This document shows, one piece after another, positions 54,097-64,000 of a stretch of DNA of 64,000 nt. This DNA is from Adineta vaga (taxonomy: Eukaryota; Rotifera). Every line of letters starts with the position of its first letter. Position 1 is the stretch's first letter. A program made the translations under genes and the position numbers. The DNA is taken from positions 62,001 through 126,000 of the forward strand of contig CP075494.1 of the NCBI GenBank assembly GCA_021613535.1, given 5' to 3'. The notes beneath the pieces are model-generated. The model was not told where the DNA came from and did not search any database. It worked only from the letters and a program-made list of their open reading frames with translations.

Positions 54097-54637
54097 AGTC
54101 CAACCGATTGGGAATATAATGGAACAGTCACTCAAGCATATTATAATAATACGTACTCTGGTCAAACATCGACAAGTCCTGGACCAAAGTGAGAAAAAAC
54201 TTTTGAGATTTATTTAACTTTATGTTTTCTATTTTCATAGTGATCGTGGTCAATGTCATTTCTATGCCCAAATTAGTTCCATAACAACAATGTGGCAGAA
54301 AAGAAACTTCACAAGTTTTTTTCATTCTTTAATTGATAATCAAACAGTTTGGTTCAATTTTTCAGCATGGATTGGTGGCAGAGGCGAAAATGATGATAAT
54401 AGTCAAGCATCAGTGATGTTTTTCGATAAATTTAATCAAATGACTGGAAATATTAGTACTATTGGACCAGTATTAGCTTCAGATCGTAGTAACATAACTT
54501 CACTTATTTTTCGACAAAAGGGTGGCCGTGTACCAAATGGTACTCGTTCTTTTCAAATTTTCGTTAAGTTTACTCGCACCGGTGGCACATATAATAATGG
54601 TGCTATTGATAATATTTCTTTTATTCTATATCAATAA
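54097..54637 (+). CDS. Secreted/extracellular beta-sandwich-type protein, 5' end lost
   Basis: Two exons are visible: 54097-54190 (PTDWEYNGTVTQAYYNNTYS) and one starting after TTTCATAG near 54240 that reads CHFYAQISSITTMWQ, WFNFSAWIGGRGENDDNSQA, SVMFFDKFNQMTGN, VLASDRSN, VDN-like AIDNISFILYQ and a stop at 54637. The pattern (strand-rich, 'F.N....G......GPVL...R', ending in 'iDNIs..L') is a domain frequent in bdelloid secreted proteins and also seen outside animals. Many N-glycosylation sequons fit an extracellular location. Signal peptide and first exons are absent: the right TIR of the transposon abuts the first visible codons, so the gene was cut by that insertion. Confidence 0.55.
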
Positions 54638-55857
54638 TAATTAAAAATCATATTAATCAAAAGCTTTTTTTCAAAAATAAATTCATTTTGTCAAAATAAT
54701 TTTAATTTCATTGTGATAACATTTAGTAGAAATATTCTTGTAAAGAAAATATTGATTCTTAGAATCATATATTTTCTTCATCGTGAGTTTACTTACTGGC
54801 GCATAACTTGACAAATACGTTACACAAGTAAGATCTGTTTCTTTCAAGAATAAGCGAGATTTATATTTTGATTTTGATTTCCTTGAGGAATTTGTATCTT
54901 TCAGACGATCAGCGTACCAATAGTGGCTTTTATCCAGAAAAAATAAAATGCTGAAATATTTTCAAAAGTCTCATTTTATCGTATATTCATAACAAATTTG
55001 ATCAATTAAATTTGATCATTAAAACAGAAATACAAAACATCAGTAACAGTAACAAACTGAAAGGTCAATTAATTTAACTCGAATTTTAGATTTATTGGAA
55101 TCGCTTGAAAAGAAATTTATGAACAGAAAAGATTGATGAAGTCTTCAGACAATTTATACTTGTTTTCAATGAATCCATCCAAAATTACTCGACTTCGAAT
55201 TTCGATTTACTAGTTTTTCTTCTGTGAAATATTTGTTGTTCTTGAAATTCATTTTTTTTCAATTAAACATAGCAAACAAAAATTACAAATTGAGTACAAG
55301 AAATTTGTCAAAAGATTGGTAAAAGAAAAGGGATCTAAACTCAAAATTTATCCTGAACAATTAATAAGATCAAAGAAACTCAAAGATCAGAAAATTTCTT
55401 CTTAAATTATTTTCTTGACTGAAAAGAGGTTGATAGATAAATAAATGAAAATACGTTTATCCGTATGTATGTCTGTCGGAAGTCATATACTAGGACGATT
55501 ATTTTGGTATTGTTTTCAAATAGCCTACACATCATTTTTTATTTGGTTATGCACGATATTGAGCTACGACGTGGAATTGTCTTCACACGTGCGTGGCGAA
55601 AAGCATGACCTATTTGAGTTCATGCTTGGAAATTTTTTGTTAGAACATATTAGAATGTTATTTATTCTCTGGAATAACAGAGAAAGCTTTTTACGAAGAG
55701 AAAAGTTTCTCTGTTTTGAATCTCTGTATCCATGTTACAAGTCAAATGGTAGTGATAAAACTGTAGAAATGCTGTATAAACTACCTCGACGATATGTATG
55801 CTGTAGAAAACCAAATATAGAAAACCTAAAATTAACAAATATATTTTTTTCAATCGA
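54638..55857. other. No gene recognised
   Basis: AT-rich intergenic sequence. The plus-strand frame at 55445-55861 has no recognisable domain and overlaps the end of the ART gene on the other strand. Confidence 0.4.
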
Positions 55858-56934
55858 TTAAATTTTTAAATAAATTGTACATTTTCTCGCATCTTTGTTA
55901 TACTCAACTTTATCAATAGTAAAGTTAATGCCAGCTGGAAGTAAAACTTCGGCTTCCTTTTGGATTGCTGATAAAGATGATATATCCAAACCAAATGATT
56001 CTGTAAATGGACGATCAACAATATCAATAATAAACACCGTACATACTTCATCGGAAGCTAATGAATCTGTAAATGTATCTGTTACGTCTGGATTTTTTGT
56101 CGTCGAAGAAAAAGCTGACCAACAACGTGTCTGTCCAATAGCTGTTTTACATTGTTCGATATGTTGTATTTTACATTTACCACCACGATAAACACGTTGT
56201 TGAGTTTGTTTATTTGTTTCACGACAATTCCAAAGAGAATTTTGAAGAAGAAAACAATAAGGACCAAGTGTTCTTAATTTTGAATGATCTTCACTTCGTA
56301 ATACATAATTCAAAATACGATAAAGAAAACATTCAACTGTATAAATATAAATACAGTATTTACCAATATGAGATAAACTTTTATTCTTTATTTCGCGTAA
56401 TTTCTTAGCAAATTCTTCACCTTTCTTTCTATCGTTTTGTTTTTCACACAATTTACTTTCTTCTTCTATACCATTAGCTGCCAATTCAAGAATTTTTTAT
56501 GCATTTTCTTCTGTTAACATATAACAAGAATGATTATATTGATTAGCCCATTCAAAAATAAATTTCGAGAAACCATTTCCTTCTATGAATGTTTTCGAAG
56601 GTAATTCAATCGGATTGAAACGCTGTTCACGTAATCCAAATGATTCTGCTGATTCGACAGTTTGACGACGAATGGGTCGTTGACGATTTTTATCCGTTAT
56701 ATGTTGTTGTACTTTATGCTTGAAATCGATCTTATAATTATTTCCTATCATAACTTCATTTTTATTTTGTTGATAAGCTTCTTCAATTATTTCATTTTTA
56801 TCATCAGAAGAAGGTGACCATTCTTCTAGTTCATTTTTAGACCAAGGATTTGGATTGGATTTCCAATGCCAAGAAATTCTAGATATTTCTTCAGTAGCGG
56901 CTGCCATCTTTTCAATTGTTAACACTGTTTCCAC
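55858..56934 (-). pseudogene. WWE-domain mono-ADP-ribosyltransferase, one nonsense codon
   Basis: The start METVLTIEKMAAATEE, or the later Met of MAAATEE, precedes a WWE domain (ISWHWKSNPNPW, IIEEAYQQNKNEV, YKIDFKHKVQ) that binds ADP-ribose-type ligands in other proteins. A TAA at 56499-56497 interrupts the frame; past it the ART domain continues with VYRGGK (NAD-binding Arg), WSAFSSTTKN (Ser motif) and EAEVLLPAG (E-x-E). R-S-E with E-x-E predicts arginine-specific transfer of ADP-ribose from NAD. WWE-ART genes form large families in bdelloids. It faces a paralogue at 57.7-58.7 kb across a divergent 0.8-kb gap. Apart from the stop the frame is intact. Confidence 0.75.
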
Positions 56935-57743
56935 CGTTTCTAAAATATAGAAAAATAATACAGTTTCGATTCTCTCAAACTCAATTTTCTAGTGAGACTG
57001 GAATCGATCTACTGACTGGCTTCTTACCAGTCTCTCGGGGCTGCACCAGATACCTATTTTTTCCCCGAACTCGATCCAAATCCCGGCGGAACCCGGATAA
57101 AAAACCTGCATCTACCGGGCCCTACTTTTCACTTTGTTGTCGTGTATCTCCCGGAAGGATGAAGCCATTTTGTTACTTCTATTCAGTGGTTAGCATCTTT
57201 TTATATGTAAAATTCAATATCTACATTTTTCTTTAATTTTTCAGTCAATTTTCATTTTAACTTTCACTCAAGGTACTCTGATTTCTTAATATTTTTATTC
57301 AAAGTAGAACTCTCTGTGCTTCTTGCTAATCGCGATTTCATGAAACTCAGATGTAAATAAAAGTAAAAAAATATATTAACTTCTGTGAATAAGAAACGTT
57401 TACATAAGTAAAAAGTATAGAAGAGCGCCAGTAAGTTTTTTTACTTTTCTCATCGTGGGAAGAAGAGTAACAAAAAGCACTTTTTTACGCAACGAAAAAT
57501 AATTTTCAACCATAATTCTTTTGTCTACAAAAAAACTCTTTTTATTGCAAACATCTCACAAATGGAGATTTTATTTTATCTTTACTTTATAAATAAAAGT
57601 AAAGAGTCACTATATCTTTATTTCTTTATCTTTATTCTTTGCAAAATATAGATAAACATTCTGTTACTTTATTGTTTATTATAAGGAAAAATAAAGTAAC
57701 ACATCTACTCACAAACATTTTCTCTATTTTAATACAAAAAACG
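56935..57743. other. Shared upstream region of the divergent ART pair
   Basis: Holds the two divergent starts, and presumably promoters, of the ART paralogues. A GC-richer patch at 57030-57130 (AATCCCGGCGGAACCCGGAT) stands out from the AT-rich surroundings and is not explained by any gene. Confidence 0.4.
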
Positions 57744-58731
57744 ATGGCATCTAGTTATGATGGAACGAGACAAAATATTGTTTGGTATTGGCAGTCTAAT
57801 ACAAATCCTTTTTCTACAACTGAAGAAAAGAATTGGACAAAATACGCTCCGAGTGAAAATGAATGTATTGAAGAAGCTTATACAGAGAATTCGAACAAAG
57901 TGGATATTAATCAAAACTACTTTATTGATTTTAAGAAAATGTTACAAATCAGTAAATATGATCCGAATAAACAAAGACCAGTCAAGAGAGAAAAGGAAGA
58001 TATTCAGCAACAGGTAACTATTCCTTCTTCAACAAGTGCTTCAGTGGCGCCTGGTGAAAAACTTAAGTTTGTTGACAAATGGATTAAACAAAATAATATT
58101 AGTTCGCATTATTTTAATGAGCAAAATGTTGAAGAAATCATTCTGCTAGCAGCGAAAGGTATTGAAACCGAAGGTAGATTACTGGGAAAAGAAGATGAAG
58201 GTATTAATTTAGCAGACAAATTACGAAAATTAAAAAGTTACAGTTTACTGGAAGTGAGTAAAACATGTGTTTATATTTCTACTCTGGAGACTTATCTATA
58301 TAAAATTGTAAATAAATGTTTAAGAGAAGATGATATGAATAAAATCAACACGTTAGGTCCATTTTGTTTTCTATTGGTTAATGCTTTATGGATGTTACGT
58401 CGTAATGAAAATATCACTCTGTACAGAGGGGTAAATCTAAACGAAGAATTATTGATCGATCACAAGGCTGCTATAGGAAAAGGATTTAGTTGGAAAGCTT
58501 TTACGGCAACAACACGTAACCGACAGATTGCTGAACGTTTTACAAACACATTATTTATTATATCAGTTGTACAAATGCCTTTTAAACCAGCATATTGGAC
58601 TCCTGTATCAGAATACTCGGAATACCCCAGCCGAAGAGGAGGTACTTTTACCAGCTGCAGTTACTTACATAATCAATGATATCAAATATGATGATGCAAC
58701 AAAAAAACATTTCATTTATATTACCATTTAA
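57744..58731 (+). pseudogene. WWE-domain mono-ADP-ribosyltransferase, frameshifted
   Basis: The start MASSYDGTRQNIVWYWQS (57744) leads into a WWE domain (NPFSTTEEKNW, CIEEAYTENSNKV, FIDFKKMLQ), then the ART fold: LYRGVNLNEE (Arg motif) and FSWKAFTATTRN (Ser motif, here Thr-rich). The reading frame changes by one base between about 58590 and 58625. The E-x-E region (AEEEVLLPAA) and the C-terminus lie in the other frame, ending at 58731. Without the shift it would be a normal family member, clearly a paralogue of the minus-strand gene. Without the Glu motif the protein cannot transfer ADP-ribose. Confidence 0.75.
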
Positions 58732-60101
58732 ACGTACAAATTCATCTCGCTTTTGATTGTTCTTATTCTTTTCTTTTCTTTCGAAATAAAAACAAGTGTT
58801 CGAGTTTTTTGTGATACATAATAAGAATAAGATATGATTGGTAATACACGTTCATACAAAGAATTCCATTGTTCTTTTACAGAAAAGTCAGTTTTGAAAT
58901 AAAACAATTAAAATAGATAAAGCCTGTTCAAAAGTGATGTTGAGAAGTGTGAAATAATAAATCATTCACATTCATAGTATATTGAAAAGAGATTGATAAT
59001 GAATTCTATTTAACAATGTATTATAGGTAGTGGATGAGTGGAATTTATCATCACTCAATTTCGAAATAGAATCAAATAAATAAATCGTACGACTATCGTT
59101 TATTATCATGATATATTTGGAAATGTTAATCCATTCGAGCTGATTCGAAAGCAAAATTTTAGATCTTTACTTAAGTTTTCATTTTTATTTAGAATGCATA
59201 TTTTTTCTTCGTTTCTGTGTGAATATCTTCTTTTAAAAATGCAAAAAGTAATACAAAGAGCTCTTCAACGACTAAAACAAATCGATGTGGGTGAATAGAA
59301 AGATGTGCATGTGAGTGAGAGTAAGTGTGAGTATGAAGAGAAGAGAAATACCTACATTCATATCCACATTCTCACACACCCTCCAAATAAGATCAAATAA
59401 GCATAGTGAATTATTCTTTTATTCTTTATTTCTGTAATTTCGTTATAAATTTTATACTATTATTGATTTATTCTTGTTTTACAAAAATCCTTTTGTTGAA
59501 TATAATAAAAATGAATTATAAATATTCATTTTTAAAATCCGTTTATAAACGATTAAATTATCATTCATTTTAGGGATATTGTTTACTTTCAATATACTAA
59601 AACAATTGAGTAATACTTCATCTGCATATTTGAATTGTGATTCTGTAGAAATATTTATTGGTTTATTAGCTTGTGTACAATCAGCAGAAATCTCTAACAA
59701 AACATCTTTCTCCCCAATTAATGATTTCGCTTTTTTCTCATCCACACCCGATGAGAAGGTGAAATTTAAATCTCACATATGACAAATTAAAATTCTGTCA
59801 TTTTTCTACAAATTCTATGTAAAAAATTCAAGGTTTAAATTTCTTCTGTAACATATATACATATAAAAACATCCACTTCTCCCCTTATACTCTCACTAGA
59901 TTGAATAGCATTCAATTCAATATTTTTTATTGAAAAAAGGATTAGAAAAACTGCCGATATTCTCTCATTGAAACAAAATCAATTTTTCAATTATCAAAGG
60001 ATTATATATCTTACATTGCAATTTTTGAAACATCACTGCATATGATGACTATATATAACAAAGAATGACAATGTCATTTTCTCATTCAAATTTGTCCTAC
60101 A
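58732..60101. other. Intergenic stretch with degenerate telomere-like repeats
   Basis: No gene called. The frame at 59479-59782 has no recognisable content. Confidence 0.4.
59285..59392. repeat. Head-to-head telomere-like repeats, strongly decayed
   Basis: GATGTGGGTGAATAGAAAGA and GTGTGAGTATGAA (59285-59335) are followed by ACATTCATATCCACATTCTC and ACACACCCTCC (59353-59386). G-strand then C-strand order, as at 4.3, 36.2 and 48.6 kb. Confidence 0.5.
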
Positions 60102-61582
60102 ATGATGATAAGAATAACAATAAATTGTTTCTTTTTGGTAATTTTAAAGTAATTTCTTTTTCAAAATTCTTCTAATTAACTAAATTCTCTTTTAGTTTCA
60201 TAGGTTTGTTTACTATTTCATGTTTATCTGTATAGTATAATTGTATTTAAATAGTTCAAGTCAACTCTCAAACATGTAACAGCACAATTCCATATAGTCG
60301 ATGTTCAATTAATAGTGCTTGTGGATGTTTTCCTATGATAGGTACTAATAATATTGGTGTTTGTGGTTTTCTCTGGAAAACATGTTCTCAACTCGTACCA
60401 TGCGGATTATCACACGAATGTTCTGATCCAGATCATATCTGTCTTCATCATTCTCGATGTAGTAATGATCCTCTCTGTTATCCAGTATCGATGATCCATG
60501 AAAACATTTGTCCAACAATATCAACTGGTAAGTTAAAAATTGTTTAATCTAAATCATTTGTATTGATGCAAATAGTGACGAATACGACGAATACGACTAC
60601 CATACCAATGGAAGTGACAACGACAAGTGAGTTTTATCATAATGTTTTTCAATGCAAAAAGTTTCTTCTCGGTTCGTTTTTAGAAATAAAATGGAACAAA
60701 TGGAAACAAGAGGGAAACACTGTGGCTGGAGGAAATGGAACAGGAAATGAATTAAATCAACTTCATAACCCTATAGGAATTGTTGTTGATAAAGATAAGA
60801 ATATTTTTATTGCTGATAATGTAAATCATCGTATTATGAAATGGAAATCAAATGAAACTGAAGGAACAATTGTTGCTGGTGGAAATGGACGAGGTGATAG
60901 ACTGAATCAATTGAATGGACCATTAAATGTGGTTGTTGATGAACAAAATAATTCATTGATTATTAGTGATCAGGACAACAGACGTGTAATTCGATGGTTT
61001 AATGAAAATCAACAAGAAATTCTTATTGAAAATATCGATTGTAATGGTTTAGCAATTGATAAATATGGATTTGTTTATGTTTCTGATCCTAAGAATAGTC
61101 AAGTAAAAAGATGGAAAATTGGAGAAAAAGGTGCAGGAACAATAGTGGCTGGAGGAAATGGGAAAGGATATCGACTCAATCAATTCAGTTATCCTACTTT
61201 TCTTTTCGTTGATGATGAACAATCAATTTATGTTTCTGATTGGAGTAATTATCGTGTAATGAAATGGAGAAAAGATGCAAAAGAAGGTGTGATTGTTGCT
61301 GGAGGAAATGAAAAAGGAAATAATCTTGATCAATTGAATTATCCTCAAGGTTTGTTTGTTGATGATTATGGTCAAATCTATGTAGTAGATTATATGAATC
61401 ATCGAATTATGCGTTGGAAAGAAGGTGTAAAAGAAGGTGAAATCATTGTTGGTGGAAATGGTGAAGGACAAGGAGATAATCAAGTGTCGTTTCCCATTGG
61501 TTTATCATTTGATTTGGAAGGAAATCTTTATGTTAGTGATCGTGCAAATCATCGAATCCAAAAATTCGATTTAATTTTTTAA
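60102..61582 (+). CDS. Secreted NHL-repeat protein with Cys-rich N-terminus
   Basis: A Cys-rich exon (about 60256-60529: CNSTIPYSRCSINSACGCF, CSQLVPCGLSHECSD) is followed by a short Thr-rich linker exon (about 60578-60628) and the main exon from 60684 with five to six NHL repeats. Each repeat has the pattern 'LNQL..P.g..vD....iyvsD..NhRvm.W' with a GGNG turn (e.g. YPQGLFVDDYGQIYVVD, NHRIMRWKEG). This makes a beta-propeller. NHL propellers bind proteins or RNA; with Cys-rich and Thr-rich segments an extracellular role is likely. The first exon is uncertain: ATG at 60102 with a hydrophobic MMIRITINCFFL could be the signal peptide, but its splice to the Cys-rich exon is not proven. Such proteins are a large bdelloid family. 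Confidence 0.7.
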
Positions 61583-62542
61583 TGAAAATTCAATCAAAGA
61601 AAAGAAAAAACAAATAAAGTTTTGAGAATTAGATTCGAATTCTGAAGGATTGCTTGATCTTTTTATTAACATATTACCGTGTTAAGAATATCACGTGGTA
61701 TAATATATCGATAACTTGCTTCAACTTGTGTTGATATAATCATCATTATGATAAAAATTACGTTGGATAATAAATAATTCATTTGAAGATATCTGTATGA
61801 ATATTATAATAGACAGACTCATTTTTCTCTTCGTGATATATACGAACACGCGAAAAAGACAACTTAATCTTCCATATAAGTATAAGTCAAGCAAATGTTC
61901 ATTTTTCTGTGTATAAAACGATGGACAAAGAAAGGTTTGATTAAACATATGTATATACATCGAGTCTAATTTTATTTATAATGAGTTGAGAGAAAGAGAA
62001 AAGAAGAAGATAAATATACCTTTGTGTATAATTGTGAATGTTCGTTACATCCATATTGTCTTGTTGTACTACTATACCATAGAGGTTCCTCAAAACGTAC
62101 TTTTATTTGATGGAAAAAAGAAAATATTTTCTTTAAATCATCCCTATGTTGCATATGTTGATAGCAATAGGGTGATGTTGTAATTATAAATGTACATTTC
62201 ATAATTAATTTCTATTACAATCTATATACTTTAATTGTCATTATACTTTTGTTTGTGTAATATACATAGGTGTATTTAAGGAATCCCCATCTTGAGGGTG
62301 TGCGAGTATAGGCTTATTGAGACCCGTTCGACTTCTGGGAATTCTGAATCCCTGAGGAGTCCTTGAAGAATCCTTGAATCCTACATTATATATATTTCTT
62401 CTGGTCACGCCATACAGAATCCAGGCAATCACTGGAATCCAAAGGAATCCTCGAAAATTCAGGATTTCATGTTCCGTGTTTCTACCGTTGTAGCATCCAT
62501 ATCCTTAATGATCTGTTATCTCTCACAGCATACCTCGCAGCA
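61583..62542. other. No gene; GAATCC-rich tract
   Basis: From about 62275 to 62700 the motif GAATCC (left half) and its complement GGATTC (right half) recur at least a dozen times, giving a loose palindrome centred near 62540. No coding sequence. Confidence 0.5.
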
Positions 62543-62556
62543 CCCACACCCACAGC
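62543..62556. repeat. Short C-strand telomere-like run
   Basis: CACCCACACCCACAG, two units, in the centre of the GAATCC palindrome. Confidence 0.6.
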
Positions 62557-62702
62557 AGGTTCTCATCCGTCTATACTGAAAAGATTCCGTGACTTCTTTA
62601 GATTCTTTGGATTTCGTGGATTCTGTATAGTATTTTCCAAACGAATATATGTTTAAGGATTCAAGGATTCAGAATTCGTAGAATTCAGCCACTACTGGGC
62701 TT

Positions 62703-62735
62703 ACTGAGGGTGTGGGTGAGGGTGTGGGTGTGTTT
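62703..62735. repeat. Telomeric G-strand repeats at the 3' side of an Athena element
   Basis: CTGAGGGTGTGGGTGAGGGT followed by GTGGGTGTG. On the minus strand this is C-rich and lies downstream of the hammerhead at 62903-62968 and the Athena ORF, the order expected at a Terminon 3' end. Confidence 0.9.
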
Positions 62736-62902
62736 AATGTAATTAAACTACCACAATCTAGATTTCGATTCCTATTTAACAGAATCGTTCATCAGGTGGT
62801 AAAGAAGTTCTGCAATATCAGTAAACTGAAGAAAATTTTTTGAAATTCTTAAAATTCCGAAGAAATCTTCAAAGAATCTACTAGAAATAGAATTTCTAAA
62901 GG

Positions 62903-62968
62903 AAAATGAAGCTCTCAAGACACGTTTCGTCCTTGCTTAAGGGACTCATCAGTTGAGTTTCATCTTCA
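62903..62968 (-). ncRNA. Hammerhead ribozyme, type I, minimal stem III
   Basis: On the minus strand CTGATGA (62952-62946) is followed by stem II GTCC / GGAC, then GAAAC, a two-base loop and GTC, with cleavage between 62919 and 62918. Stem I pairs CTCAA with TTGAG and, past an internal loop, ATGAA with TTCAT. The core is textbook. It lies about 150 bp after the Athena coiled-coil ORF and about 170 bp before C-rich repeats on the same strand. Confidence 0.88.
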
Positions 62969-63111
62969 ACTACATAGAGTTAGTATAAACTAACTAGTCG
63001 TAGTTAATCATTTATCCAAAAGAAATAGAATTTCTAAAGGAAAATGAATTATTGTAGTATCTATGTTAGTGATATCTAAATAGGAAATTGTTTGTATATG
63101 AGTAAAATGAT

Positions 63112-64000
63112 CTAATGTAGTTGATGTACATAGTGAGTTGAATTAGTATGAAATAACTCAGATTTGTATTTGTTAATACATTCCATACTAGCATTGATAT
63201 TAGCTAAACGTTGATCAATAAGATGTAACATAAATGAACTGAAGTTGTCATTGGTACGCAATGCCCTACTAATTTTCCACAATTCATTCTTGCCATTATG
63301 AAATTGTTTTTCATAAAAACTTATTTGTTTTTCGATTGAGCTGATATAATTTGAATATGTATTATGTTTTGTATGTTCCACAATAATTTTATATTGTTCA
63401 TATAGTTGTTCTTGAAGACTTGGTTGTTCAATACAATTAATCTGAGGTATTTCAACTATGGATTGATGATCAAATGGATGAAACGATAGATGTACGAATG
63501 CGTTATTTTTCAATAAATTTAATTCATGTTTTGTTTTTTCTAAGTTTGTTTTCATATGACAGAGTCGTTCTACTAATTGTATCTAGAATAAATGTATACA
63601 GAGAAAACGAAATACTTGACACACACAGATGTAATTGATAAAACTTACTAGTTGATCCGTTGGTTTCTCAACTAAATATTGCCTCTGTAAGATTTCATCA
63701 ATATGATCATACCGAATAAGTGCTTTTTGACAATCGATCTCGAGATGTAAAGTAACAATTCCTTGTCGAATGAATTTTTCAATTATATATTCCGTACATG
63801 GCGTATAGTCTGATAGAGAACTCGTCTTAATACGTAATCCATGTCGATATTCTTCTATTGTCGTATACAATTGATTAAGACAACCATTAACAAAATTTAA
63901 ACAAGCATTATCTTCATGTTTGAGAGAATCATTTGATGACTGATAGATTTCCAGTAATGATAAAACTTCTCTTGACCAAATATTTCTCTGTGTTTCGTTG
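63112..64000 (-). CDS. Second Athena element, coiled-coil N-terminal part, runs off the right edge
   Basis: Exon 1 enters from the right edge: RNIWSREVLSLLE, then YTTIEEYRHGLRIKTSSL and HLEIDCQKALIRYDHIDEIL. A donor lies near 63648. The exon after 63583 reads VERLCHMKTNLEKTKHELNL and long helices down to a stop at 63112. It aligns with the Athena ORF at 38457-36670, with the intron in the same place. The RT core that should follow is missing: the frame stops and the hammerhead comes within 150 bp. The element is therefore deleted for its RT, or belongs to a unit whose RT lies elsewhere. Confidence 0.7.

Noticed and set aside
55445-55861. 138-residue plus-strand open frame
   Set aside because: No recognisable domain, no splice context, and its end overlaps the ART gene on the other strand.
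62543-62735. Complete CRISPR-like or phage-type array
   Set aside because: The repeats are telomere-like and irregular, with no equal spacers; the genome is eukaryotic.

Overview
The window looks like a subtelomeric piece of a bdelloid rotifer genome. Seen directly: many short AT-rich introns, scattered stretches built on TGTGGG/CCCACA, Penelope-like reverse transcriptases without an obvious endonuclease, hammerhead ribozymes, several LINE and DNA transposons, FLYWCH/MULE, WWE-ART and NHL genes. From established knowledge: TGTGGG-type telomeres, Athena retroelements and the giant telomere-attached 'Terminons' (Athena RT, DEDDy exonuclease, coiled-coil and transmembrane ORFs, hammerhead plus C-rich repeats at the 3' end) are described from bdelloids. 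The genus cannot be fixed from this sequence alone.

Left part (1-20.7 kb): a FLYWCH-MULE gene runs off the left edge, then a GTCGAC satellite, palindromes and a head-to-head telomeric repeat. A five-exon gene (5.4-7.5 kb) joins JmjN/JmjC-like domains that lack the iron ligands to two RRM-like domains. Next come a 5'-truncated LINE, a short element with a tRNA-like core, a small secreted cysteine-rich peptide precursor, and two hammerheads. The second hammerhead abuts (ACACCC)n and starts a fusion ORF. Plus-strand transmembrane ORFs at 16-18.7 kb end just before another C-rich telomeric block. This looks like a worn plus-oriented Terminon chain.

Middle (20.7-27 kb): one nine-exon gene codes for three consecutive two-TM units of about 448, 450 and 443 residues, a natural concatenated trimer of one receptor/channel-like subunit. 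A mariner with one nonsense codon follows.

27-43.5 kb (minus strand): a co-oriented array of an Athena RT with coiled-coil N-terminus, a DEDDy exonuclease, a small acidic protein, transmembrane ORFs and a basic coiled-coil ORF forms a Terminon about 11 kb long. Its RT is dead: a TIR-flanked SWIM zinc-finger cassette splits it, and it carries a stop, a frameshift and a changed YxDD. A full-length APE-type LINE with a UAAUG ORF1/ORF2 junction lies upstream.

43.5-64 kb: a decayed mariner split by a tRNA-bearing MITE, two long-TIR MITEs, an E2-like gene, a complete pogo-like transposon with 294-bp TIRs identical by eye, a divergent pair of broken WWE-ART genes, an NHL-repeat gene, and a second minus-strand Athena/Terminon at the right edge with its own hammerhead and telomeric repeats. 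The G-rich strand reads rightward near the minus-strand elements and leftward near the plus-strand ones, as expected if each element attached to a chromosome end.
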